The position numbers and the translations under genes are program-made. Of a stretch of 18,352 nucleotides of DNA, positions 7,366-15,297 are shown in pieces (position 1 is the first letter of the stretch; the number at the start of each line of letters is the position of its first letter). The notes under the pieces were generated by a model that worked only from the letters and a program-made list of their open reading frames with translations, was not told the DNA's origin and made no database searches. Location: NCBI GenBank assembly GCA_002796165.1, contig PCWF01000233.1:1-18352 (forward strand). The letters run 5' to 3'. Origin of the DNA: Nitrospinae bacterium CG11_big_fil_rev_8_21_14_0_20_56_8 (GTDB lineage Bacteria > Nitrospinota > Nitrospinia > Nitrospinales > VA-1).

Positions 7366-7464
7366 AACGTGCTCCTTTCCATGATAATAAATTGGGTTGA
7401 AACTCCAACCGCTCGGGGGTGGATGGTATTTCAGGTTTAGATGCCGAACGGGAGAGACGGGCGC

Positions 7465-7491
7465 AAAAAAAATGAGGCCGTGGGTAGCCTC
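7465..7491 (-). terminator. Rho-independent terminator of the radA-ispD unit
   Basis: Minus strand: GAGGC (7491-7487) pairs with GCCTC (7478-7474) around a short loop, plausibly extended by a wobble pair. A single A follows, then eight T (7472-7465). It lies about 88 nt downstream of the ispD stop and upstream of bcp on the same strand. Confidence 0.6.
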
Positions 7492-7579
7492 TAAAATTCA
7501 TCCCCTCCGCGCGCAGGGCACACAAGGGGAAGGAAAGCGCGCGTGTCCATCGCAACATCATGATTTATTGGAAGCGGTC

Positions 7580-8266
7580 TTATGAACCCTGGTAGAACCG
7601 GAGAATGCTTTCCCCCAAAAACAGGTCTTCCCGGCGGGTGATCTTGATGTTGAATTCCGAGCCGGGAACGATTTGCACTTTCTCTCCGAGCCGTTCCACG
7701 AGGGATCCTTCGTCGGTGCCATAAAACGACTCGGAGTAAGCCTTCTCAAACGCCCGTTTCAGAATATCGTAGCGAAACACCTGGGGGGTCTGGACTCTCC
7801 ACAAGCCTTCCCGCTCCACGGTTTGTTCGATGATTCCCTGTCCGTTGACCCGCTTGACCGTGTCGCTTACGGGGGTGGCGACAATGGCGGCTCCCGTATT
7901 CACGGCGGCTTCCACCGAGGCGTGAATCATCTCGCCGGTGATGAACGGGCGCACTCCATCGTGCACGATGACGATTTCGGTGCCGGGACTCAGGGATCGA
8001 AACCCGTTGTAAACCGAATCCTGCCGCTTTTCTCCACCGGCGACCACCCGGGACACGAGGGAGGATTTCTCCCACTCCCTGCGAACCGCCTCAAGCTCCC
8101 CGGGGGGAACCACGAGGACGAGGTCGGTCACGATCCCGGAACCCGCCAGAGCCTCAAGCGTCAGACGCAGGATGGGTTTGCCGCCCAGATTTAAAAATTG
8201 CTTGGGAACGGGGGATTTCATTCGAACCCCCTGCCCAGCGGCGGGAATGATGGCGGCAACTTTCAT
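7580..8266 (-). CDS. ispD: 2-C-methyl-D-erythritol 4-phosphate cytidylyltransferase IspD
   Basis: Third step of the MEP isoprenoid pathway: joins CTP and methylerythritol phosphate to give CDP-methylerythritol. It has 228 residues, standard length. The N-terminal nucleotide loop is IIPAAGQGVRM (6-16) with the catalytic Arg15, and SPVPKQFL (18-25) gives the catalytic Lys22. VHDGVRPF carries the conserved HD-A/G-RP motif, and TDEGSLVE and FNIKITRREDL (near 205-215) are typical late motifs. The start is 12 nt after the radA stop, so the genes form a tight operon, an order also known as radA(-disA)-ispD in other bacteria. disA and ispF are not next to it here. No alternative function is likely. 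Confidence 0.97.
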   Translation of the reverse strand: MKVAAIIPAAGQGVRMKSPVPKQFLNLGGKPILRLTLEALAGSGIVTDLVLVVPPGELEAVRREWEKSSLVSRVVAGGEKRQDSVYNGFRSLSPGTEIVIVHDGVRPFITGEMIHASVEAAVNTGAAIVATPVSDTVKRVNGQGIIEQTVEREGLWRVQTPQVFRYDILKRAFEKAYSESFYGTDEGSLVERLGEKVQIVPGSEFNIKITRREDLFLGESILRFYQGS

Positions 8267-8278
8267 TGGGACAATGGA

Positions 8279-9652
8279 TCAGAAAAGCAGGTCAAACGCT
8301 TCCGACAGGGTTTTGACTTGCTGGATTTGAATGGAATACTGACGCAGGGATTTTTCCTGCCGGGCCAGTTGGGGTATCACGCATCGGGTGAAACCCAGTT
8401 TTTGCGCCTCGGCGATTCGCGTATCCAACTGCATGACCGAGCGCACTTCGCCGGTCAGCCCCACTTCACCCATGACCACGGTTTTGCCGTCGATGGGCTG
8501 ATTCTTGAAACTCCCGGCAATCGCCGCCGCCACTCCCAGATCGACAGCCGGCTCGGAAACTTTAATCCCCCCCGCGATATTCAGAAAAATATCTTCTCCC
8601 TGAAACATCAGCCCCAGCCGTTTTTCCATGATGGCAATCAACAGCGACATGCGGTTGGGATCGAATCCGGTCGCCATCCGCCGGGCCATCCCCAGCGTGG
8701 TGGACGCGCTGACCAGCCCCTGAACCTCGATCAGCAGGGGACGCGACCCTTCCAGGCTGGATACGATGACCGATCCGGGAGACTCAAAGGGACGGTCGGA
8801 CAGGAAAAGTTCCGATGGATTCTCGACGGGAACCAATCCCCCCGATTGCATTTCGAAGACGCCCAGCTCGGGGGTCGGACCAAACCGGTTTTTGATCGTC
8901 CGCAGGATACGGTACCCATGCCCGCGTTCGCCTTCGAAGTATATCACCGTATCGACGATATGCTCCAGGGATTTGGGTCCGGCGATCACGCCATCTTTTG
9001 TAATGTGGCCGATCAGGAGCGCGGGCAAACCGCGATTCTTCACGTGTTGCAGGACGCGGAAGGCCACCTCCCGAACCTGCCCGATACTTCCCGGGGCCGA
9101 TTGAAGGTCGGAGGTATAAAAGGTCTGGATCGAATCCAGAACCAGGATGGCGGGTTTCAGGGCATCCGCGGTGCGGAGAACCTCCTCGATATTGATCTCG
9201 GAGCAGACATACATGTTGCCGGACAAAGCCCCCAAGCGCTCGGCCCGCAATTTGATCTGGGCTGGAGACTCCTCTCCCGAGACGTACAACACTTTTTGTC
9301 CCGACTCGGCGGCCTTCCCCATGCTCTGGAGCAGAAGGGTGGATTTGCCGATGCCGGGCTCGCCTCCTAACAATACGAGTGATCCGCGAACGAGCCCCCC
9401 ACCGAGCGCACGATCGAACTCCCCGACCCCCGTCGTCGACCGGTCGTCTTCAAAGGATTCCACCCGATCCAGAGGGACGGCCCCCTTGTTCTCCTCTCCG
9501 TACATCGGCGCCGGTTTCCAGGCAGAGGCGGGAGATTTTTCCACTTCCTCCACAAGCGTATTCCATCCCTCGCAACCGGGGCATTTCCCCATCCACTTGG
9601 GGGCCTGGTGCCCACACGCCTGGCATACAAAGACACTCAACGATTTGGCCAT
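8279..9652 (-). CDS. radA: DNA repair protein RadA (Sms)
   Basis: RecA-like, DnaB-type branch-migration helicase used in recombination repair, 457 residues. The N-terminal zinc finger is C10-x2-C13 ... C24-x2-C27 (FVCQACG, GKCPGCEGW). The Walker A is GEPGIGKST (97-105) and a Walker B-like strand is ILVLDSIQ (169-176). The RadA-specific KNRFG motif is at 254-258. The C-terminal third is the Lon-protease-like domain, with IAGGIKVSEPAVDLGVAAAI. ATG 9652 has an AAGGAA SD. On the minus strand a TACAAT (9726-9721) about 70 nt upstream is a possible -10 without a convincing -35. It is co-transcribed with ispD. Confidence 0.98.
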   Translation of the reverse strand: MAKSLSVFVCQACGHQAPKWMGKCPGCEGWNTLVEEVEKSPASAWKPAPMYGEENKGAVPLDRVESFEDDRSTTGVGEFDRALGGGLVRGSLVLLGGEPGIGKSTLLLQSMGKAAESGQKVLYVSGEESPAQIKLRAERLGALSGNMYVCSEINIEEVLRTADALKPAILVLDSIQTFYTSDLQSAPGSIGQVREVAFRVLQHVKNRGLPALLIGHITKDGVIAGPKSLEHIVDTVIYFEGERGHGYRILRTIKNRFGPTPELGVFEMQSGGLVPVENPSELFLSDRPFESPGSVIVSSLEGSRPLLIEVQGLVSASTTLGMARRMATGFDPNRMSLLIAIMEKRLGLMFQGEDIFLNIAGGIKVSEPAVDLGVAAAIAGSFKNQPIDGKTVVMGEVGLTGEVRSVMQLDTRIAEAQKLGFTRCVIPQLARQEKSLRQYSIQIQQVKTLSEAFDLLF

Positions 9653-9771
9653 TTCCTTGAACTCTCGCTATGGGCTTGCGGAAGGGAGGTGCACCAGATT
9701 CCCAACCGCTTCGGGATCCAATTGTAAACCAGAGCAATCCGAAATCGCTTATTTTTAATGGGGACTCGAAC

Positions 9772-11313
9772 TCAAGGGGAGGACTTTGCGCGGGGGGCCT
9801 TCGGGGCGGAAGCGGAGCTTTTTTTATCCTCAAGTTTTTTCAGGATATTTTCGTTGCGGTCGATGTTGACGTTGGCCTTGTTCCGCAAATCTTTGAGCGC
9901 ATCCAGAATCTGCTTAAGGTTGTCATCCCTGGCGCCCAGAATGGATTGTTGCATGCCTTTAATATCATTCTGCGACTGAACCACGCTTTCCAGCTTTCCC
10001 TGCTCGGCCGCAATGGTCTTTAAGATCTCGATCAGCTTGGAGAGCTTCTGGTTGGAAACATCCAACTGGGCCCGGCTTTCATCCGCCTTTTGGACGGTGA
10101 GATCCAGCTTCTGTTCCAGAGCGGTGGAATGAGTGAGAATTTCCTTGGAGGAGTCGATCAGGGTGTTGAACTTGTCCTGCGTTAACCTGCCCTGCCCTTT
10201 GACCTCACCCAGGCCTTCCTGCATGACCCCCATGACTTTGGCGGTCTCCAGGTTCTGCCCGTGCAAGGCGTTGACTCCCTCGGCCAGCTTCTTGATTTTT
10301 TCGTCCGCCACGGCCAGGTTGGTCTGGATCAATTCGGTGCTTTTCGCCTGGCCATCCGCCTGAACCTGGATATTTTTCTGCTGGGCTGAAATGGCGTCGA
10401 TTTCTTTCAGCAAGACCACCTGCAATTTGCTCAAAACATCCCGGTTGAGCTTGGTTTCCTCGCCCTGGGCGACCAATCCTTTTTCGAGGTTCTGGATTCC
10501 CCCGGTCGCCTTCTGTTCTTCTTCGAGGATTTTTTTAAGAAGTTCGATCAGGGTCTGGTTTTTCTTATTGGTTTCATCAAACCGTTTATTGGAGTTATCG
10601 TTGGCAAGGGACACGGCCTGCTGGATGGAGGCCAGCAGGATCTGGTTGGCCTTGAGGGTACTCTCATGGGCCTGGTTGGCCCGGTTGATCTCGGTGAGCA
10701 GGACTTCCCGGTTCTTTTCGCCCACGTCTCTTACGGCGGGAATCAACTGCTCTTTGAAAATCTTTTGGGTCTCCTGGAGCGTCAGGTTCTGGGAAGCCAG
10801 TTGATCGGCCACCTTTTTAAAGGCTTCCTGGTTCGATGTGGCAAAGGACCCGAATTGTTCCTGGTTCCGTTTGGACAAATTCTCCATGTCCTGGGCCAAT
10901 CCGTTTTTCATTTGCTCCAGACGCGACGCGACCTCCCCCTGCAGAATTTCGCCGACTTGTTTTTGCTGGGTGACCGATTCCGCCAGCTGTTTGTTCAAGC
11001 CGGCCTCGATCTCATTGAGGCGGGTCAGGGTTTTATTGATGTCGCTTTTGTTCTGGTCGATGGAAGCCTGAAGACCGGGAAGGATTTGCTTGATCTCTTC
11101 GACCTGCCGGGCGAGGTCTTGCTGGATAGACTCGCTCGACTTGAGACGCACGCCGATTTCCTCCACCAGGCGGGCATTGATCTTCTTGACCTCTTCGAAG
11201 ATCTTCTTCCAGTTTTCCTCGTCATTGTCGAACAACCCCGCCGCGGCAGGAGCCGTCCAACACAGAACGAAAGTAATGAAAACCGCAATGTGGGGGAGAA
11301 TTCGTCTGGTCAC
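9772..11313 (-). CDS. Exported long coiled-coil protein in the cpoB position of the tol-pal locus
   Basis: About 513 residues from GTG 11313; family not recognised. An N-terminal signal peptide is visible: basic TRR, a hydrophobic stretch near 9-22, then APAAA before GLFDND (cleavage near 25). Nearly all the rest is charged, Gln/Lys/Glu/Leu-rich heptad sequence with few prolines or aromatics, so a rod-like periplasmic coiled coil is expected. The C-terminal 20 residues are Ser/Ala/Lys/Pro-rich (SSASAPKAPRAKSSP). There is no clear TPR, OmpA or enzyme motif. In many proteobacteria the gene after pal is cpoB/ybgF (coiled coil plus TPR), which ties Tol to cell-wall synthesis; this gene occupies that slot. 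An in-frame GTG at 11400 would add 29 residues but lies in a terminator-like hairpin and breaks the signal peptide. The RBS is weak either way. Confidence 0.78.
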   Translation of the reverse strand: MTRRILPHIAVFITFVLCWTAPAAAGLFDNDEENWKKIFEEVKKINARLVEEIGVRLKSSESIQQDLARQVEEIKQILPGLQASIDQNKSDINKTLTRLNEIEAGLNKQLAESVTQQKQVGEILQGEVASRLEQMKNGLAQDMENLSKRNQEQFGSFATSNQEAFKKVADQLASQNLTLQETQKIFKEQLIPAVRDVGEKNREVLLTEINRANQAHESTLKANQILLASIQQAVSLANDNSNKRFDETNKKNQTLIELLKKILEEEQKATGGIQNLEKGLVAQGEETKLNRDVLSKLQVVLLKEIDAISAQQKNIQVQADGQAKSTELIQTNLAVADEKIKKLAEGVNALHGQNLETAKVMGVMQEGLGEVKGQGRLTQDKFNTLIDSSKEILTHSTALEQKLDLTVQKADESRAQLDVSNQKLSKLIEILKTIAAEQGKLESVVQSQNDIKGMQQSILGARDDNLKQILDALKDLRNKANVNIDRNENILKKLEDKKSSASAPKAPRAKSSP

Positions 11314-11366
11314 GAAAGCCCAATCTTTAATTAATTCAAGTGATGAACCGGCAAGTTGCACGCAGG

Positions 11367-11402
11367 AAAAACAGCCACGGCGGCGGGTCAGTCCCGCCAC
11401 CG
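11367..11402 (-). terminator. Terminator/attenuator between pal and the coiled-coil gene
   Basis: Minus strand: CGGTGGCGGG (11402-11393) pairs with CCCGCCGCCG (11387-11378), ten pairs with one G-U, around a five-base loop. TGGCTG and then TTTTT (11371-11367) follow. It lies 46 nt after pal and 54 nt before the likely start of the coiled-coil gene. As no strong promoter follows, partial read-through is the simplest reading. Confidence 0.5.
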
Positions 11403-11409
11403 CGGCGAC

Positions 11410-11415
11410 ATTATA
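11410..11415 (-). promoter_or_regulatory. Perfect TATAAT -10-like box just ahead of the hairpin
   Basis: TATAAT (minus strand, 11415-11410) lies between pal and the coiled-coil gene. The hexamer 17 bp upstream is TTCCAA, a poor -35. If used, transcription would start at the base of the GC hairpin, giving a structured 5' end. Confidence 0.3.
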
Positions 11416-11447
11416 GCCAATTCAACACGGGATTGGAACCGCCAGGG

Positions 11448-12227
11448 TCACTCCGCAACCATAAAGTGAGCCCGGCGATTCTGGGACCAGCATCCCTCAT
11501 TGCTTTCAGAGCAGAAGGGCTTTTCTTCACCGTAGCTGATGGTGTGCAGGCGGCTTTCGTCGACTCCCTGGGCCATCAGGAACTTCTTGGTGGAACTGGC
11601 ACGGCGTTCGCCCAAGGCAATGTTGTAGTTGCTGGTTCCGCGCTCGTCACAATGTCCCTGAATTTCCACCCGAACGTTCGGATGCATCTTCAGATAGGAC
11701 GCGTTCTGAGACAGGACGCTCCGGGATTGATCGTCCAGATCATACCGGTCGAACGCGAAATGGATATCGGAAAGATCCGAAGAGGACCGGAACGGCAACA
11801 GCCGGGCTTCCTGGATTCCCTCCTGCGTTGCGGCGGCTCCCGAACCGCCATCTCCAGGCATCCCCATTCCCGAGCTACCGCCTTCGCCATCCGACGGTTT
11901 TCCCATCGCAAACCCGGAGGAGTCCGCCCCACCTTTGGGTTCCTCCCCGGCCGATCCGGATCCAGCGAGTTTCTCCTCGCTGAAGAATCCTTTCTCCAAT
12001 TGCGGCTCGGCGGCAAACGGCTGGTCGCTTCCACCCAATGCGCGGGAGCCTTCCGAAGCGGCGGCCTCTCCGCCCGTCCCGCTACCACTCGTTCCTCCCG
12101 ACACCCCGCTCTGATCCACGGCACTCGCCGACTCAATTTCCGGCGGCAACAATTTTTTGGAACATGCCGCCGTCAACCAGAAACCTGACAAGATAATTGT
12201 AATCGCAATCCACTTTGTGTTTTTCAT
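11448..12227 (-). CDS. pal: Peptidoglycan-associated lipoprotein Pal
   Basis: Outer-membrane lipoprotein that binds diaminopimelate of peptidoglycan and interacts with TolB. It has 259 residues, longer than E. coli Pal (173). The lipobox is LTAAC with lipidated Cys22; Ser at +2 agrees with outer-membrane sorting. A long Gly/Ser/Ala/Glu-rich, probably disordered linker fills about 30-135. The OmpA-like domain follows (about 140-259), with IHFAFDRYDLDD, GHCDERGTSNYNIALG and NRRAHF. Two Cys (CSESNEGC) near the end could form a disulfide. ATG 12227 has a GAGGAT SD. A separate promoter at 12350-12378 gives a leader of about 115 nt. It is followed by a terminator-like hairpin and the coiled-coil gene. 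Confidence 0.97.
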   Translation of the reverse strand: MKNTKWIAITIILSGFWLTAACSKKLLPPEIESASAVDQSGVSGGTSGSGTGGEAAASEGSRALGGSDQPFAAEPQLEKGFFSEEKLAGSGSAGEEPKGGADSSGFAMGKPSDGEGGSSGMGMPGDGGSGAAATQEGIQEARLLPFRSSSDLSDIHFAFDRYDLDDQSRSVLSQNASYLKMHPNVRVEIQGHCDERGTSNYNIALGERRASSTKKFLMAQGVDESRLHTISYGEEKPFCSESNEGCWSQNRRAHFMVAE

Positions 12228-12349
12228 CGGATCCTCACCAGAAGTTTTGTCCCCAAAATAAAAGAATATTCCACCATAAAAACGGCTTGACCGTAACTTT
12301 CAGATTTATTTAATTTTATTAAATATCAAGAGGAAATTTTGTGCCTATA

Positions 12350-12378
12350 ATTGTAATATAATTATATACCTTATTCAA
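12350..12378 (-). promoter_or_regulatory. pal: Candidate sigma70 promoter of pal
   Basis: Minus strand: TTGAAT (12378-12373) and TACAAT (12355-12350, five of six) with exactly 17 bp between, in very AT-rich DNA. It would start pal transcripts with a leader of about 115 nt. Confidence 0.5.
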
Positions 12379-12386
12379 CAACTTCC

Positions 12387-12407
12387 GATTTTATTTGCAA
12401 TAAAATC
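12387..12407 (-). repeat. AT-rich inverted repeat upstream of the pal promoter
   Basis: GATTTTATT (12387-12395) and AATAAAATC (12399-12407) are exact reverse complements around a 3-base centre. It sits 9 bp upstream of the -35 box, where an activator site would lie. It could also be a DNA-bending element, or chance in AT-rich sequence. Confidence 0.45.
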
Positions 12408-12535
12408 CGAAAATGCAAAGATTTTGATTTTAAACGCCTAACGGGAAATTTCCCTCCTCTATGGTAAAGGATTTTCTATTTTCCGCACAAGCCAAAATCT
12501 CCAGATGCAAAATAATTTTCGATGTGCCGACTTTC

Positions 12536-12570
12536 ATAAAAGCCCCATTTTTCATTGGGTTAGCTTTTAT
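12536..12570 (-). terminator. Hairpin overlapping the tolB stop codon
   Basis: ATAAAAGC and GCTTTTAT (12563-12570 and 12536-12543) pair perfectly. An inner CCCA/TGGG continues the stem across a 3-base bulge, with an eight-base loop. The 3' arm supplies CTTTTAT in place of a longer T run. The tolB TAA (12569-12567) lies in the stem. It probably ends the tolQRAB transcript. Confidence 0.5.
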
Positions 12571-13922
12571 TTAAGGTAGGGAGACCACGCCGGGCTGTGG
12601 CCCCCCCCCGGCGCAAAGGTGAGTTGACGGCTTTTTTTTCCGCCCATCCGCTTGATAAAGATCTGCGTCCGGTTTTTTTCGGTATGTTTGTATGCGAGGA
12701 ATCTGCCATCGGGTGACCAGGAGGGTTCCTCATTGTTACCTCCCTCGGTGGTGAACAGTTCGGTTTTTTTGGTGGTGAGGTCGTAAATCCTGATTTGCAT
12801 CTTCCCGTTGGTCAGCGAGGTGTAGGCCAGCCGGTCTCCATCGGGAGACCAGGCGGGATTGTCGTTGTAACTGGAATTGAAGGTGATTCTCTGGACCCCG
12901 GCCTGGTCACCCTTCTTTGCGTCCATGATATAAATTTGCGGCGAGGCGACGCCCGCACGATCGGACGTAAAGGCGATCCGTTTCCCATCCGGGGACCAGG
13001 TCGGCGAGGTGTCGATGCTGAAATGGCGTGTCATTCGTTTCAGAGTGAAGTCGTCGTTAAGGATGTACACTTCAGAATTTTCATCCTTGCTCAGCGTGAG
13101 GGCGATCTTTTTCCCGTCAGGTCCCCACGAGGCGGCCGCGTTGAGTCCGGGGAGCCGCAGAAGGGTTTTTCGGTCGTTCTTTCCTTCGGCATCCACCATG
13201 ACCAGGTCTGGATTGCCCGCCGCATAGGAGGTATATGCAACCCATTTCCCGTCGGGTGACCAGGCGGGAGAAATATTGATCGTGCCATCCCGCGTCAGCC
13301 GCGTCAGGTTCTCTCCGTCAAAATCGACCCGGTAGATTTCCTTGGCCTTTTCTGCTTCCTTGCTGAGAAACACCAGTCTGGATCCTGCCACTCCCGGTTT
13401 ACCGGTAAGTTGCAGGACCACTTCGTCGGCAAACCGGTGCACGATTTTACGTAAATAGTTTTCCGAGGCATGATAGCGTTTCCCAAACAGGAATCTCTCG
13501 TTGACCGTATCGAATAATCGAAAGGTCAGAGCGATCATCTTCTTCTCGAGATTCCGCTCGATTTCCGTTTTGATCAGCCATTGAACTCCCAACCGGTTCC
13601 AGGCCCCGTAATCGACGACTTCGGCAGAGCCGGGATTCTGTTCCAGGGTCTGATAAATCGATGGAGGAACCGGAGCGAAGAGTTCGGACAGTTTGAGGTC
13701 GTTGGAAAGGATTTTCCGGGCTTCTTCACCCAACCCCTCCGGATCCCGCGTGGAGGGGAGCGGATTAAACCGGGGCACCGCAATGGTCACCTCCTGCCGG
13801 GTTTCCCGCTCCATTTCGATACGGACATTGGGCTGAGCCCAGGCGGAATGGGGCAGAAGCATCCCTGCGAACAGCAGGATCCAGGGCCAATCAGGGACCG
13901 GACGTTTGAGTTTGGGGAACAT
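12567..13922 (-). CDS. tolB: Tol-Pal system periplasmic protein TolB
   Basis: Periplasmic beta-propeller that shuttles between Pal and TolA. It has 451 residues with a Sec signal peptide (hydrophobic ILLFAGMLL, cleavage after AWA at 29). The N-terminal alpha/beta domain covers about 35-190. Six WSPDG-type propeller blades follow: SPAWSPDGKW, AASWGPDGKK, SPTWSPDGKR, NPAWSPDGDR, EPSWSPDGRF and a final SPAWSPYLK. The start at 13922 overlaps the end of the TolA/TonB-like gene by 32 nt and lacks a good SD, so translation is probably coupled. A later Met would remove the signal peptide. Its stop codon is buried in a hairpin, and pal, usually directly adjacent, is 339 bp away. Confidence 0.97.
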   Translation of the reverse strand: MFPKLKRPVPDWPWILLFAGMLLPHSAWAQPNVRIEMERETRQEVTIAVPRFNPLPSTRDPEGLGEEARKILSNDLKLSELFAPVPPSIYQTLEQNPGSAEVVDYGAWNRLGVQWLIKTEIERNLEKKMIALTFRLFDTVNERFLFGKRYHASENYLRKIVHRFADEVVLQLTGKPGVAGSRLVFLSKEAEKAKEIYRVDFDGENLTRLTRDGTINISPAWSPDGKWVAYTSYAAGNPDLVMVDAEGKNDRKTLLRLPGLNAAASWGPDGKKIALTLSKDENSEVYILNDDFTLKRMTRHFSIDTSPTWSPDGKRIAFTSDRAGVASPQIYIMDAKKGDQAGVQRITFNSSYNDNPAWSPDGDRLAYTSLTNGKMQIRIYDLTTKKTELFTTEGGNNEEPSWSPDGRFLAYKHTEKNRTQIFIKRMGGKKSRQLTFAPGGGHSPAWSPYLK

Positions 13923-15297
13923 ATTTAAACCGGATCGTTATATGAAGGTTGGAATACTTTAAATCTTCAGGAAACGGAGGGTAAGGCTCTGCGTCCAGGA
14001 TAGCCCTTAGGGCCAGGGTATCGAGCTGTTCGTTACCCGAGCTTTTCTCCAGAACGGGCTTGTCGATGTTTCCCTTGGCAAAAATAAAGAACGCCGCCAC
14101 GGTCTCGCTGTCGCCCGACAAGAGCGGGGTCTTCCATTTTGAAAAGATAATTTTGCGGATTTCTCCGACGTAAAGGGAAAGGAGGGTTGCCTGGGGCGGA
14201 CCGGCCTTTTCGGAAAAGACGACGCTCTCCTCTTTTCCCGGTTCGACCAATGGGGGAACCCCCAGCCGGGGAGATTCCTGTCTACGCAACTCGCTCTGGT
14301 AGTCCTTGGCCTTCAGAGGCTTCACCGTAATGTCGAGCGAAGCCTTTCCGGTGTCCCGCTCCAGTTCGGCCAATTTTTCCAGAATGGGATTGAAAGCTTT
14401 TTTCTCCAGATCCGGCCTCGGTTCGGGGGTTCGCGTCACACCGGGTTGTTCCCCGGCTTTGGGGACCTGGGCCCGAGGAACAACTTTTCGGGCCTGCAGG
14501 GAATCCAGCCGAGCCAGCCTCTCCAACTCATTCAACAACGCCGCGGAGGATTTATCTTCAACTTTTTTTTCCTCATCGGCTTTTCGTTTTGCGAGCAGGT
14601 CGAGTTCCATCCGTTCGACCGAAAGGGAATCCCGGTCCTGCTCCCCCTTCAGGGGGGCCGGGGCGATCTCTTCCTTCTTTTTCATTTGCAGGCGATCAAA
14701 GTCCTTCAATGGGTTTTCGCTGATGGGACTTGCGGCATTCTTATTCTTCCGGGGCGCGAGGGCCTTGTTCTTGACGGCATCCAGGTTGCGTATTTTTTCC
14801 TCAATCGCCCCGTTATCAACCGTGGGCTTTTTCGCGGGAATCTTGGCATCGAGCCGGGCCAACTGATCCAGTTCCTGTATCAGCGATTTCTTGCCGGGTT
14901 CATCATTTTCCAATGCGTTCAGGGCTTCGAGCACCTTGTTTGGGACCTCTGGAGAGCGGCTTGCTTCGGTACTGGGCGGAATCGGGGCTGGCGGTTTTAC
15001 TTCAACCGGTTCGGGTTTGCGCGCAATGGGCTTGGAAGCCGCCTGGTCCGGCTCCGGCTTGGCAGTTTCGGACACGGGGACCGAAGACGCCTGCTCAAGG
15101 TTCCTGGGCCTGCTTCCAGCCGCCTCCTGGCTCGGGGGAAGTTCCACCACCTGCACGGTGAAGGTGGGAACAAGAATTTCTTCCTGGAACCGGGGTTTGG
15201 GTAAAAATAAAACCACGGTCATGAACAATAAGTGGAAAAAAACCGACACGACCAGCATTTGGTTATAGTCCGCCGATCGTGAGAATTGGAGCCGCAT
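13891..15297 (-). CDS. tolA: TolA/TonB-like energy-transducing periplasm-spanning protein
   Basis: Links the TolQ-TolR motor in the inner membrane to TolB and Pal. It has 468 residues: a short cytoplasmic N-terminus, one membrane segment (about 14-32) and a Pro-rich part (50-115) with PEP and KP repeats. A long charged helical stalk (about 118-340) follows, then a TonB/TolA C-terminal domain (about 372-462) with YVGEIRKIIFSKW and YPPFPEDLKYSNLHITIRF. The C-domain resembles TonB as much as TolA, so the symbol rests on gene order. The stalk holds an imperfect repeat, LIQELDQLARLD (139-150) and LLNELERLARLD (254-265), with a weaker third near 305. ATG 15297 shares one base with the tolR stop (TGATG), indicating translational coupling. 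Confidence 0.88.
   Translation of the reverse strand: MRLQFSRSADYNQMLVVSVFFHLLFMTVVLFLPKPRFQEEILVPTFTVQVVELPPSQEAAGSRPRNLEQASSVPVSETAKPEPDQAASKPIARKPEPVEVKPPAPIPPSTEASRSPEVPNKVLEALNALENDEPGKKSLIQELDQLARLDAKIPAKKPTVDNGAIEEKIRNLDAVKNKALAPRKNKNAASPISENPLKDFDRLQMKKKEEIAPAPLKGEQDRDSLSVERMELDLLAKRKADEEKKVEDKSSAALLNELERLARLDSLQARKVVPRAQVPKAGEQPGVTRTPEPRPDLEKKAFNPILEKLAELERDTGKASLDITVKPLKAKDYQSELRRQESPRLGVPPLVEPGKEESVVFSEKAGPPQATLLSLYVGEIRKIIFSKWKTPLLSGDSETVAAFFIFAKGNIDKPVLEKSSGNEQLDTLALRAILDAEPYPPFPEDLKYSNLHITIRFKYVPQTQTSGP

Larger units (their letters stand above)
12228..12566. other. AT-rich 339-bp intergenic region between tolB and pal
   Basis: This is the only gap longer than 300 bases and is much richer in A+T than its neighbours. 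It contains the hairpin at the tolB stop, an AT-rich hairpin (12387-12407), a 12-bp palindrome GGGAAATTTCCC (12443-12454), a sigma70-like promoter for pal and a 41-codon reading frame of doubtful value. I see no tRNA or known riboswitch. Confidence 0.7.

Noticed and set aside
7366..7579. Search for a tRNA or small RNA between bcp and ispD
   Set aside because: No cloverleaf or T-loop sequence. Only the ispD terminator and the bcp RBS are supported.
8198..9370. Open frame of about 390 codons on the plus strand
   Set aside because: It lies opposite radA and ispD, which both have full family motifs. The translated product is His/Gly/Arg-rich without domains.
9733..9747. Small hairpin (GCGAT, UUCGG loop, AUUGC) after the coiled-coil gene
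   Set aside because: Five pairs with one wobble and no T run on the minus strand; not convincing as a terminator.
10666..11334. Plus-strand frame rich in Leu/Phe/Asp, seemingly membrane-like
   Set aside because: It is the complement of the coiled-coil gene; its hydrophobic look comes from the Lys/Glu/Gln codons read in reverse.
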